A DNA stretch of 64,000 bases from contig NZ_CP051666.1 in assembly GCF_012848475.1 (NCBI RefSeq), forward strand, positions 1,201,501 through 1,265,500. Direction: 5' to 3'. Each line of letters starts with the position of its first letter. Position 1 is the stretch's first letter. The notes below the pieces were generated by a model. The model ran no database searches. It was not told where the DNA came from and saw only the letters and a list, made by a program, of their open reading frames with translations. The position numbers and the translations under genes are program-made. The DNA comes from Marinobacterium sp. LSUCC0821. Lineage in GTDB: Bacteria > Pseudomonadota > Gammaproteobacteria > Pseudomonadales > Balneatricaceae. Positions 35,027 through 43,671 of the stretch are shown here, piece after piece.

Positions 35027-36525
35027 CCTCCCGCCGCCAATGCACGTCTAGCTTGAGCCTGGTCAGAAAAAGGCAGGCGTTCGCCATTAATCTCTTGATA
35101 CTCCTCATGCCCCTTACCAGCCAGCAGGACGATGTCACCCTCATTCGCTGCCGCAATTGCCAGGTCTATCGCATCGGCACGGCCGAGCACTTGCTTAACC
35201 GATTCCTGCGAAGCAAAACCAGTCATGATCTGATCGACGATAGCCTGCGGGTTTTCAGTACGTGGGTTATCACTGGTCACCCAGACTGAATCAGCATAAG
35301 AAGCGGCTACTTGTGCCATGAGGGGACGTTTACCCTGATCCCTATCGCCACCACAACCAAACAGCACACTAACAGCGCCATCTTTAAGATGCTCGCGACA
35401 GGCAAGCAAAGCCTTTTCAAGAGCATCTGGGGTGTGTGCGTAATCAACAATTACAATTGGTCCCTGCTTAACCTCTATCAACTCCATACGACCTGGAACC
35501 GATTTCAATTGAGTTGCAGCACGCTCAATATCACTGATTTCGAATCCAAGAAGTTTCAATGAGGCAACTGCCAACAGAAGATTGGCGACGTTAAAACTGC
35601 CCATGAGTGGAACATCCAAGCGTGCGATTTCACCCGCCAAATTGAACTCAAGAGATAGACCATCTGGACGAAAGGCATGGCTAGCCAGATGCGCCCAGGC
35701 GCTCTGATTCGTGGTTGAAAAACCCACTCGCTGCTGTTCAGTCGATTCATCTAACAGTGCCTGCGTAACCAGATCATCGGCATTTACTATTTGTAGTGGC
35801 ACTGCATAGTCACGGAACAGCCTAGCTTTTGCTGCCGCGTACGCATCCATAGTGCCGTGGTAATCAAGGTGATCACGGGTAAGATTTGTGTAACCAACGA
35901 GATCAAACGCGACCTGATCGATACGCCCTTGTTCAATCGCGTGGCTAGAGACCTCCATCACCACATGAGTTGCACCTTCAGACCGAAGCGTTGCCAAGGT
36001 TCTCTGAAGGAGAACAGGCTCCAAGGTGGTATGTGAAGAGCTCTCTAGCTGACCTAAAAAGCCAATACCTATAGTGCCAAGCAATGCTGCTTTTTCACCC
36101 ATAGCAGTCAGTAGTTGCACCATAAAATGAGCGGTAGACGTTTTACCATTGGTGCCTGTAACACCAACAACAACCATAGTTTGGGAGGGTGAGTGATAGA
36201 AACGATCAGCCAAAGCAGAGAGTGAAAGCGCTTCGTTATCCCATGCTATAACAGGGGTAAGGTAACCCTGCTCTTTTAACTCAGCCTCAAGCAGATTTGC
36301 ACTCTCTTCATTACCCTCAAGCAGGATCGCCTTCGCGCCCTTGCTTGCAGCTTGCATCGCAAACTCTGAACCTGAGTATTTAGCACCCTGACGCGCAATA
36401 AACAGCGAGCCATCTTGTGATTCACGTGAGTCTTGTGAAAGCGCATTTACTTCAACGTCAAAACTCCTTAGGCCGAAAGGCGCAAGGAGCTCATTGATAT
36501 TCCAGGTTAGATTCAAGTGACTCAT
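35017..36525 (-). CDS. murE: UDP-N-acetylmuramoyl-tripeptide synthetase (meso-diaminopimelate adding)
   Basis: Adds the third residue of the stem peptide. ATP loop GVTGTNGKTSTAH near 110 and, near residue 410, the motif DNPR (WVTSDNPRTE), which is diagnostic for meso-diaminopimelate rather than lysine. I take the ATG at 36525 (502 residues), which overlaps the ftsI stop as ATGA; the longer frame adds 11 residues that do not resemble the family. Confidence 0.95.
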   Translation of the reverse strand: MSHLNLTWNINELLAPFGLRSFDVEVNALSQDSRESQDGSLFIARQGAKYSGSEFAMQAASKGAKAILLEGNEESANLLEAELKEQGYLTPVIAWDNEALSLSALADRFYHSPSQTMVVVGVTGTNGKTSTAHFMVQLLTAMGEKAALLGTIGIGFLGQLESSSHTTLEPVLLQRTLATLRSEGATHVVMEVSSHAIEQGRIDQVAFDLVGYTNLTRDHLDYHGTMDAYAAAKARLFRDYAVPLQIVNADDLVTQALLDESTEQQRVGFSTTNQSAWAHLASHAFRPDGLSLEFNLAGEIARLDVPLMGSFNVANLLLAVASLKLLGFEISDIERAATQLKSVPGRMELIEVKQGPIVIVDYAHTPDALEKALLACREHLKDGAVSVLFGCGGDRDQGKRPLMAQVAASYADSVWVTSDNPRTENPQAIVDQIMTGFASQESVKQVLGRADAIDLAIAAANEGDIVLLAGKGHEEYQEINGERLPFSDQAQARRALAAGGWL

Positions 36526-38231
36526 TTTGCCGCCACCTGAAGATCTGTCTGTTGCCAATTATCTGGCGGTACGTTCATCAACCGCAACACACCACCCATT
36601 ACCCTCGAGAACACTGGGGCCGCTACTGCACCACCGTAATACTCCTGTCCTTTAGGGTTATCGACCATTACTACCATAACAATACGTGGATCGCTGATCG
36701 GTGCGACTCCCGCAAAAACAGAGATATAGGCGTCATCATCATAACCACCTGCAACAGCCTTATGCGCAGTACCCGTTTTACCACCAACGCGATAACCTTC
36801 AACCGCCGCTTTTTGTGCAGTACCTATAGGACTAACAACGGTTTCCATCATCGCTAGCACATCATTAGCAACAGTTTCTGGCATTACGCGCTCACCACGC
36901 GGCGCCTCTTTTAACTTAAATAGGGAGACAGGGTATTTGATGCCACTATTGGCAAACGGAATGTAGGCCTGAGCCAACTGCAATGGAGTAACAGATAGAC
37001 CATACCCATAAGATATAGTTGCACGCTCTACCATCTGCTTTTCACTAAGGTAAGGCAGCACACCCGAACGCTCACCTGGAAAGCTCGTATTAGTAGGCTG
37101 TCCAAGACCGAAGTTATACATAAGATTACGTACCGCATCAGGCTCCATTGAGAGAGCCAATTTGGTAACACCTACGTTGCTCGACTTGGTAATAATACCG
37201 GTCATATCTAGCTCACCGTAGTTTCGGTGGTCGCGAATAGAGGCACCCTTAACACGTATATAACCTGGTGATGTATCAAGCACATCATCAAGCTTGTACT
37301 GACCGCTCATGAGAGCCGCAGCAACGGTGATAGGCTTCATTGTTGAGCCAGGTTCAAAAATATCAGTCACTGCACGATTACGCAGGCCGTTCGGATCAAG
37401 ATTGGCACGATCATTAGGGTTGTAAGATGGCTGATTAACCAGAGCCAAAACTTCACCCGTGCGGGCATCTAAAACAACCGCCGATGCCGCATCCGCTTTA
37501 TGGGTTTGTACCGCATCTTTCAGCTCACGGTATGCAAGATACTGCAATCGCAAATCGATGCTTAGCTGCACTTCATCGCCAGGTGCTGCATCCTGCAATG
37601 ACTGAAGGTGTTTAATCGTTCTACCCTTGCGATCCTGCAGTACTAGAGCACGACCTGGCTCACCATGCAGCGATTCATTCAACGCAAGCTCCAGCCCCTC
37701 TTGCCCCTCACCATCGACGTTCGTAAAACCCACAAGATGCGTAGTCACTTCACCTGCTGGGTAGAAGCGATGGAAGGTTTGATCAACATGAATACCGCGA
37801 ATATTGAGTTCATCCACACGCTCTGCCAATTCAGGGGTCACCTTACGTTTTAAATACATAAAGCGACGCGTTGCGTTGTCACGCAAAGAGGCGTTCAAAG
37901 AGGCCGGGTTTATACTGAGGATTCTTGCTAATTGCTGAAGGTTTGCATCCTGTAGATCTGTCTCTTTAGGATCTGCCCAGATGGTGGCTACAGGCGCGCT
38001 TACCGCTAGCGGCTCACCGTTACGATCACTAATCAGACCACGATGTGCTGGAGTAAGGCGTGTACGAATCGAACGCGCATCACCCTGTTTCTGAAGGAAT
38101 GCCTGTTCTGCTGTGTAGAGAGAGACCATTTTCGAGACAATCGCGCCAGAGACCAAAACCAAAGCCCCAAATACGATCCAGAGGCGCCAACCTTTTGCCG
38201 CCTGTGTCTGCACGATGGCCTCTTCACTCAT
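36522..38231 (-). CDS. ftsI: Penicillin-binding protein 3, septal transpeptidase
   Basis: Divisome-specific transpeptidase, partner of FtsW. One N-terminal membrane helix (about 18-38), the pedestal domain (RGLISDRNGEPLAVS), then the transpeptidase with STMK (active serine), SSN and KTGT in the order required. 569 residues. Overlaps ftsL by 8 bases and murE by 4. FtsI precursors in many relatives lose a C-terminal piece; nothing unusual is seen here. Confidence 0.96.
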   Translation of the reverse strand: MSEEAIVQTQAAKGWRLWIVFGALVLVSGAIVSKMVSLYTAEQAFLQKQGDARSIRTRLTPAHRGLISDRNGEPLAVSAPVATIWADPKETDLQDANLQQLARILSINPASLNASLRDNATRRFMYLKRKVTPELAERVDELNIRGIHVDQTFHRFYPAGEVTTHLVGFTNVDGEGQEGLELALNESLHGEPGRALVLQDRKGRTIKHLQSLQDAAPGDEVQLSIDLRLQYLAYRELKDAVQTHKADAASAVVLDARTGEVLALVNQPSYNPNDRANLDPNGLRNRAVTDIFEPGSTMKPITVAAALMSGQYKLDDVLDTSPGYIRVKGASIRDHRNYGELDMTGIITKSSNVGVTKLALSMEPDAVRNLMYNFGLGQPTNTSFPGERSGVLPYLSEKQMVERATISYGYGLSVTPLQLAQAYIPFANSGIKYPVSLFKLKEAPRGERVMPETVANDVLAMMETVVSPIGTAQKAAVEGYRVGGKTGTAHKAVAGGYDDDAYISVFAGVAPISDPRIVMVVMVDNPKGQEYYGGAVAAPVFSRVMGGVLRLMNVPPDNWQQTDLQVAAK

Positions 38232-38577
38232 GAATAGCCAACCTTATCTCTTTAGGCTGCGGTATCTTCATATCAAGCTTTTGGGCTGCCAAAACTTCGA
38301 CACGGTTATTTGCACCCCACGCAGACTGCTCAAGGAGCAACTGCCCCCACTCAATTCGCATCTCATCACTTTGCCGCAGCAGTACTTGATACTGGTTGAA
38401 TAGGCGTCGGTAGTCGTAGGCCGTATAAATAACAGCCATAGATGAGCTCAAAATAAATAGCGTTAGAAGAAACCCTGAAACCAGCGGTGCGAAGAGCTGC
38501 CCCATCTCAACCATGGGTAGATCAGCCTCAACTGACTTCTCAGCCGAGAACTTAGGAAGAGAAACACCCAATTTCAT
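38224..38577 (-). CDS. ftsL: Cell division protein FtsL
   Basis: Small bitopic protein with cytoplasmic N-terminus, one membrane helix (about 32-52) and a periplasmic coiled coil (about 55-95) that binds FtsB and FtsQ. Poor sequence conservation is normal for FtsL; position between rsmH and ftsI and the 117-residue size make the call secure. The 40-residue cytoplasmic part is somewhat longer than in E. coli. Confidence 0.9.
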   Translation of the reverse strand: MKLGVSLPKFSAEKSVEADLPMVEMGQLFAPLVSGFLLTLFILSSSMAVIYTAYDYRRLFNQYQVLLRQSDEMRIEWGQLLLEQSAWGANNRVEVLAAQKLDMKIPQPKEIRLAIHE

Positions 38578-39512
38578 TTGAGCTTCTCCGCTACACGCAT
38601 CACCGCAGAACGAGAACGCGGATTATCACCCACCTCCTCTTTACCTGCTTTAATTGCCTTACCAATCGCTTTCAAGCGCTGATTGAGCATATCTTGGGTA
38701 ACAGGAATTCCTGGCGGAAGATGTTCATCCCCCTTAACGTAGGTACGGATGAATCGTTTAACAATGCGATCTTCTAGGGAGTGGAAGCTGATCACAGCTA
38801 AACGACCACCAACCGCAAGCACCTCAAGGCTTTGATCAAGCACCCGCTCGACATCCTCAAGCTCACGATTGATATGAATACGAATCCCTTGAAAGGCACG
38901 AGTGGCGGGGTTTTTGCCTTTCTCCCACTTAGGGTTCGCTTCAGCGATAATTGATGAGAGACGAGCTGTTGTGGTAATTGGGGTTTGCTCTCTCTCACGC
39001 ACAATTGCAGCCGCCATGCGACGACCAAAACGCTCTTCACCATAGGTAAAAAGCACATCTGCAATCTCTTTCTCAGTAGCACTATTCACCCACTCAGCAG
39101 CACTCTGCCCCTGAGCAGTATTCATGCGCATATCTAGCGGGCCATCGTGCTGAAAACTAAAACCACGCTTAGGATCATCGATCTGGGGCGAACTCACACC
39201 CAAATCCATCAACACACCATCAATTTGACCAACTAGACCGCGCGCTTCAATAAACTGCTCTAGCTCCGCAAAAGATCCATGCTCAATTGAGAAACGCGGC
39301 TCATCTGCAAAGCGCTGATGAGCGAAGGCGATCGCCTCGGGATCTTTATCAATGGCAATCAAGCGTCCTTGCGGGCCGAGACGATCAAGAATAAGCGCAC
39401 TATGGCCGCCGCGACCAAAGGTACAGTCAACATAGATTCCATTAGGATTTTGTACTAGAGAATCGACCGCCTCATTTAGGAGGACAGTGATGTGTTTGAA
39501 CTGATCACTCAC
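38574..39512 (-). CDS. rsmH: 16S rRNA (cytosine-1402-N4)-methyltransferase
   Basis: RsmH (MraW) methylates C1402 in the decoding centre. N-terminal HITVLLNEAVD, SAM motif YVDCTFGRGGHS, GVLMDLGVSSPQIDDPKRGFSF and the C-terminal SFHSLEDRIVKRF are all family hallmarks. 312 residues. It lies 10 bp after mraZ and overlaps ftsL by 4 bases. Confidence 0.97.
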   Translation of the reverse strand: MSDQFKHITVLLNEAVDSLVQNPNGIYVDCTFGRGGHSALILDRLGPQGRLIAIDKDPEAIAFAHQRFADEPRFSIEHGSFAELEQFIEARGLVGQIDGVLMDLGVSSPQIDDPKRGFSFQHDGPLDMRMNTAQGQSAAEWVNSATEKEIADVLFTYGEERFGRRMAAAIVREREQTPITTTARLSSIIAEANPKWEKGKNPATRAFQGIRIHINRELEDVERVLDQSLEVLAVGGRLAVISFHSLEDRIVKRFIRTYVKGDEHLPPGIPVTQDMLNQRLKAIGKAIKAGKEEVGDNPRSRSAVMRVAEKLK

Positions 39513-39522
39513 CGTACCGCTC

Positions 39523-39978
39523 CTATAGCGACAGGGTTAGCAGATCTTCCGGCAAAGCAACCGCTTCATCGTTCTCTGCAAGATAGAGATCACGAGCACT
39601 ATTCCACTGCTCTTCACCCCAGATCTCAAACTTACGCCCCTGCCCAAGAAGCACCAACTTCTTGTCCATCTGAGCGTATTCACGAAGAGGTTGTGGTAAC
39701 AATAGGCGGCCGCTCGAATCCAGATCAATATCAGTCGCATGACCAATCAAAAGACGCTGAATTCGGCGAGCCGCCGGGTTAAAGCTAGGTAAGGCATCAA
39801 TCTTCTTCTCAATCGCTTCCCATTCAGGAAGAGGATAGAGAAGCAGACAACGAGTCTCTGTATCGATAGTAGCTACTAATTGATTCTCGCAGCAGTCTGC
39901 AATCTGATCGCGATAGCGTGCCGGCAAAGCCATGCGCCCTTTCGCATCCAGATTGATTTTATTGACTCCACGGAACAT
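39523..39978 (-). CDS. mraZ: Transcriptional repressor MraZ of the dcw cluster
   Basis: MraZ is a ring-shaped AbrB-like DNA-binding protein that represses its own operon. Two tandem SpoVT/AbrB-type domains are seen, with DAKGRMALPARYRD (about 11-24) and DSSGRLLLPQPLREYA (about 85-100). 151 residues. It is the first gene of the cluster, and four repeats with the expected MraZ spacing lie upstream (40061-40095). Confidence 0.95.
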   Translation of the reverse strand: MFRGVNKINLDAKGRMALPARYRDQIADCCENQLVATIDTETRCLLLYPLPEWEAIEKKIDALPSFNPAARRIQRLLIGHATDIDLDSSGRLLLPQPLREYAQMDKKLVLLGQGRKFEIWGEEQWNSARDLYLAENDEAVALPEDLLTLSL

Positions 39979-40060
39979 TCACTACCACTCCTGTCAGTGA
40001 CGCCTCGGAGGGTGATCTATGCCACCACTCCCGTGAAGAACTTGCTCCCCCAGCTCATTC

Positions 40061-40095
40061 TCCACATTGACCCACTTTAACCCACTTTTTACCAC
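40061..40095 (-). promoter_or_regulatory. MraZ operator, four repeats with 10-base period
   Basis: Read on the minus strand, GTGGT, GTGGG, GTGGG and GTGGA follow each other at an exact step of 10 bases (plus-strand starts 40091, 40081, 40071, 40061). This matches the known MraZ box of TGGG-type repeats separated by 5 bases, which each subunit of the ring contacts. It lies just downstream of the -10 element, so bound MraZ would block transcription start. Confidence 0.85.
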
Positions 40096-40103
40096 TCATC
40101 GCC

Positions 40104-40132
40104 ACTATAGCTCCACAAACAACAGTTTGCAA
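40104..40132 (-). promoter_or_regulatory. Sigma-70 promoter of the dcw cluster
   Basis: Minus-strand TTGCAA (-35, 40127-40132), 17-base spacer, TATAGT (-10, 40104-40109). Predicted start near 40098, about 120 bases before mraZ, directly next to the MraZ repeats. Confidence 0.75.
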
Positions 40133-40237
40133 CTATCGTTTTGTGGACTGAGCGCAGGTAGAAAGACGAATCAATCGCGGCTTAGCGATAACGCCAATGA
40201 GCTCATACCTTGGGACTACGGAACAAATTTAAAACGA

Positions 40238-40281
40238 AGCTCGACTGTAGGAGTGCATTACCCAAAGGGTAAGCCGCGACT
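40238..40281 (-). repeat. REP-like hairpin element, copy 2
   Basis: On the minus strand it reads TCGCGGCTTACCC..GGGTAATGCACTCCTACAGTCGAGC in outline: same conserved ends as the 12986 copy, but with stem TTACCC/GGGTAA. A shortened third piece with TCGCGGCTTA and a GCG/CGC mini-stem lies at about 40173-40196. These two occupy most of the gap between the dcw promoter and the terminator at 40342. Confidence 0.65.
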
Positions 40282-40337
40282 AACTAGCCAAGGCGAGTTG
40301 CCTGTCTTGCAGCTTTTCCAGAGAATGATGTGACATA

Positions 40338-40376
40338 TAAAGAAGATGGCAGACTTAAAGCCTGCCATCTTCTTCT
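40338..40376 (-). terminator. Rho-independent terminator after the hydroxyacid dehydrogenase operon
   Basis: GAAGATGGCAG (40342-40352) pairs perfectly with CTGCCATCTTC (40362-40372); T-rich sequence follows on the minus strand. It ends the ldhA-DUF4432-dehydrogenase operon 25 bases after the last stop. Confidence 0.85.
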
Positions 40377-40401
40377 ACAAATTTGATATTAGAATCAGAG
40401 A

Positions 40402-41361
40402 TCAACAAACCAAATTGCTTGGCTCACCTTTATTGAAGTTGTTGATATGAGAAATCACCTGATCCCAAAGCGTCTGCATAGCCTCTTCACTAGCCCAAGC
40501 AACATGAGGTGTCACTATGACATTTGGACGAGTCAGTATTTTATGGAACGGGTGATCATCACTAATCGGCTCACTGGTTAAACAGTCGAATCCAGCCGCT
40601 GCTATTTGATCGCTCTCAATCGCATCAACCAGCGCTTGCTCATTAACCAAACCGCCACGACCTGCATTTATAAGAATCGGCTTACGATCCATCTTAGCAA
40701 ACTCGGTAGCTCCAATAAGATCACGAGTTTCCGGTGTTAATGGACAGTTGAGGGTAATGACATCACTCTCTTTTAAGAACTGTTCAAAAGCCACATACCC
40801 AGCAGGCGGGGTATCCATCCCTTTACGACCAGCATAGATGACACGCATACCCAACGCCTCACCCAAACGACCGATCGAACTACCAATAGCACCTCGCCCA
40901 ACCACACCCAGAGTAGAACCGGACAAATCTTTAATTGGGTGATTAAAAAAACAGAATTGCGCAGCTTTTTGCCACTCGCCCGCGATCACATCTTCTCGAT
41001 AGGGAACAATCGAACGACGCAGTGCAAACATCAACGCCAGCACATGCTCGGGAACTGTATTTACCGCGTAACCACGAACATTGGATACCACAACACCCAG
41101 CTCACGACAGGCCTCAACATCAATCACATCGTAACCAGTTGCAGCTACAGCTATCATTTTAAGATTTGGCAACCGCTCTAACGCTTCGCGCCTAACAGGC
41201 ACCTTATTAGTGATCGCAATCGTAGCGCCAGCAAGGCGCTCTACCACCTGATCTTGCTGAGTACGATCATATTCAATCCAGTCATGATCAAATTCTGGAC
41301 GAGTGATATTGACCGTTGGGCCCAGCGTCGATCGATCCAAAAAGACAACTCTAAAACTCAT
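40402..41361 (-). CDS. D-2-hydroxyacid dehydrogenase (glycerate dehydrogenase/hydroxypyruvate reductase-like)
   Basis: NAD(P)-dependent reduction of a 2-keto acid, probably hydroxypyruvate or glyoxylate. NAD-binding motif VGRGAIG (near 153-159), catalytic arginine in NAGRGGLVNEQALVDAIE, the glutamate in the stretch DCLTSEPISDDHPF, and catalytic histidine in VTPHVAWASEEAM. 319 residues. The closest match in memory is HprA of methylotrophs and soil bacteria. It is the last gene of a three-gene operon, 28 bases after the DUF4432 gene. Exact substrate is open. Confidence 0.85.
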   Translation of the reverse strand: MSFRVVFLDRSTLGPTVNITRPEFDHDWIEYDRTQQDQVVERLAGATIAITNKVPVRREALERLPNLKMIAVAATGYDVIDVEACRELGVVVSNVRGYAVNTVPEHVLALMFALRRSIVPYREDVIAGEWQKAAQFCFFNHPIKDLSGSTLGVVGRGAIGSSIGRLGEALGMRVIYAGRKGMDTPPAGYVAFEQFLKESDVITLNCPLTPETRDLIGATEFAKMDRKPILINAGRGGLVNEQALVDAIESDQIAAAGFDCLTSEPISDDHPFHKILTRPNVIVTPHVAWASEEAMQTLWDQVISHINNFNKGEPSNLVC

Positions 41362-41389
41362 ATCACCCCCTGACTCAAAAAATCTCAGT

Positions 41390-42541
41390 TCAACCTAAAT
41401 CAACAATAGGATCCTGAAGCAGACGGGCTGTTCCAGTCGCCTGTAAGACCTCGATTTCAGAAATACCCTTAGAGACCGACTCTGAATCAACCAACATTTC
41501 AAAACGCAAAGAGAAGCGTTTAGTTTCGCCAGCAGCAATCGTTGGCACCAATCCTAACTCACGCTGCAAAGAACGGTTGTAAGCAAAACTTGTACCCGGC
41601 TCCAAACCAACTACATACCCCTCTTTTAAGGTATCGGTATTCTTCCAAAGGGTCATCACAGGAAGGGTTTCAGTATCAAAACCCACCTTAATAGCCTTAT
41701 CCTTGGATGCACCGTGCAACATAGCCCAGCCCCACCCATCCTTATCAGAGAGAGGCTTGATATTGAAAACTTGCTCGCCAAAATCCAAGGTCGGCGCAGG
41801 CATATCACTCCAAGAATCCAAGCCCTCAGCCGCATCACGATTAAATGGTGACAGCTCCTCATGAGCAACAAGGACCTTAGCCCCCTCTTCCAGCAGAGGT
41901 GTACCAAAGTTGTTGTGATAGATAACCTGATATTCAGAGCTGTAATCACTGCGGTTCGTTAATTCATCAACAAGTTCTATGCAATTAGAGCCAGGCGTGA
42001 TGTGCAGATGCATCCAAACTTCAAAATCAGTGCGCTTAAAACAACGCTCATCAACACGGCCTGACAAGGTCACCCGGTAAGGCGGAGTATCTTCCACATG
42101 CAACCTTACTATTGAGGCGGGAGTATTTTGAATGCGACCATGCAGAGTTAACATCTCACCCTGATCTGAACCACTGTGCCCGGCCCACTGGTAACCACAA
42201 CGAGTTACCATCTCATTGAAACCTTCCAACCAACCAGTACCGTTAAATGCCTCAAGATTGATGAAAGCTGGGTTAACAATCTCTTTAACAGGGGAATCCC
42301 AACCGAAGCGAACCCCAGCATGACAAGCATCAATTACACCCATGCCCCGCGTTGGCGATACGCGCAACGAAGTTTGGCCAACTTGAATCAGAAGAAGCTC
42401 ACTACCCTCCTGCTTTCCACCAACGAGAGCCAACTGATGAAAACTAAAGCGACCTGGAAAACCCGAAGGCAGATCCTTCTCTGTTAGCGTTAAATCTGTA
42501 AGTGCAAAATTCTCTTCAGAATTTCGAATCAGCCATTCCAT
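41390..42541 (-). CDS. DUF4432 / aldose 1-epimerase-like sugar mutarotase family protein
   Basis: 383 residues with a galactose mutarotase-like beta-sandwich pattern: SPTRGMGVIDACHAGVRFGWDSP near 80-105, NEMVTRCGYQWAGH, and YHNNFGTPLLEEGAKV. These match the DUF4432 group from memory. Members are thought to act on sugars or sugar acids, but no reaction is established to my knowledge. It stands between two D-2-hydroxyacid dehydrogenases with gaps of 13 and 28 bases, so it probably acts on a metabolite related to theirs. No signal peptide. Confidence 0.75.
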   Translation of the reverse strand: MEWLIRNSEENFALTDLTLTEKDLPSGFPGRFSFHQLALVGGKQEGSELLLIQVGQTSLRVSPTRGMGVIDACHAGVRFGWDSPVKEIVNPAFINLEAFNGTGWLEGFNEMVTRCGYQWAGHSGSDQGEMLTLHGRIQNTPASIVRLHVEDTPPYRVTLSGRVDERCFKRTDFEVWMHLHITPGSNCIELVDELTNRSDYSSEYQVIYHNNFGTPLLEEGAKVLVAHEELSPFNRDAAEGLDSWSDMPAPTLDFGEQVFNIKPLSDKDGWGWAMLHGASKDKAIKVGFDTETLPVMTLWKNTDTLKEGYVVGLEPGTSFAYNRSLQRELGLVPTIAAGETKRFSLRFEMLVDSESVSKGISEIEVLQATGTARLLQDPIVDLG

Positions 42542-42554
42542 TGCTTAAATGTTC

Positions 42555-43541
42555 CTAAAGACTATTGGGGCATTCATTACCCCCAAAAACAGCCTGAATA
42601 TTAGACGCGCTTATTGATGCAATATTATGCAACGCCTCTTGAGTTAAAAATGCCTGATGGCCTGTAATAATCACATTGGGGAAGGTGGTCAGCCTCATCA
42701 GTTGATCATCGGTGATGATCTGGTCTGAAAAGTCCTCAAAGAAGAGATCGGCCTCCTCTTCGTAGACATCGATAGCCAAGCCCCCTAGACGTCCATCCTT
42801 TAGTGCACCGATGACAGCAGATGTATCTACAAGCCCACCTCGACTGGTATTGATAAGCATCGCTCCACCCTTGATATTGGCAAGAGCACTATGATCAATA
42901 ATGTGATGCGTTTGCGGACTAAGCGGGCAGTGAAGTGAGATAAAATCAGACTCACTTATCAACACCGAGAGATCAACATACTCAACCCCAATATCCAGAC
43001 ACTCTGATGAAGGGACTGGATCATACGCGAGCACCCTACATCCAAACCCACTTAGTAGACGACAGAAGACAGTACCGATCTGCCCCGTTCCAATAACACC
43101 TACCGTTTTTCCATGTACGTCACGCCCAACTAATCCATCAAGTAGAAAATTACCTTCTCGGACACGGTTATAGGCTTTATGAAGGTGGCGATTTAGAGAG
43201 AGCATTAATGTTAGTGCGTGCTCAGCTACAGCGTAAGGTGAGTAGGCAGGCACGCGCACAATAGCAATACCTAGCTGATGCGCTACTTCCAGATCTACAT
43301 TATTGAAGCCTGCACATCGAAGCGCCACAACCTTCACATCAAGAGCGACCAGCCGCTCTAAACATGCGCTATCGAGCGAATCATTTACAAAGGCTAAAAC
43401 TGCAGCACTGCCTTTAGCTAGCTCAGCAGTTTTAACGTTTAGATGAACCTCTTCAAACGCCAGATCAATACCCGCATTAGTGAAAGCTTGCTCTAAATAG
43501 AGCCTCTCATCTTTACGGGTACTAAACACTGTCGCTTTCAT
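42555..43541 (-). CDS. ldhA: D-lactate dehydrogenase (fermentative, NADH-dependent)
   Basis: Reduces pyruvate to D-lactate. N-terminal block MKATVFSTRKDERLYLEQA, RCAGFNNVDL, AYSPYAVAEHALTLML, NAD motif GVIGTGQIGTVF (near 147-158), catalytic R in NTSRGGLVDTSAV and H in VIITGHQAFLTQEA. 328 residues and the pattern of E. coli LdhA. Strong ribosome site AAGGAA 6 bases before ATG. First gene of the operon, divergent from the SulP transporter. Its name assumes lactate; with two sugar-acid neighbours another 2-hydroxyacid is possible. Confidence 0.85.
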   Translation of the reverse strand: MKATVFSTRKDERLYLEQAFTNAGIDLAFEEVHLNVKTAELAKGSAAVLAFVNDSLDSACLERLVALDVKVVALRCAGFNNVDLEVAHQLGIAIVRVPAYSPYAVAEHALTLMLSLNRHLHKAYNRVREGNFLLDGLVGRDVHGKTVGVIGTGQIGTVFCRLLSGFGCRVLAYDPVPSSECLDIGVEYVDLSVLISESDFISLHCPLSPQTHHIIDHSALANIKGGAMLINTSRGGLVDTSAVIGALKDGRLGGLAIDVYEEEADLFFEDFSDQIITDDQLMRLTTFPNVIITGHQAFLTQEALHNIASISASNIQAVFGGNECPNSL

Positions 43542-43671
43542 TTTTATTCCTTAATGACTCTGCAAAGCTTAAGCGCAACCGAGACATTTCGCTACTAAAG
43601 ATTCGTTGCGAATTGCAAAACCAAGGAGTAGCGTAACTCCACACAGAAAATAGGTAGTTAGAGCAATCAAC

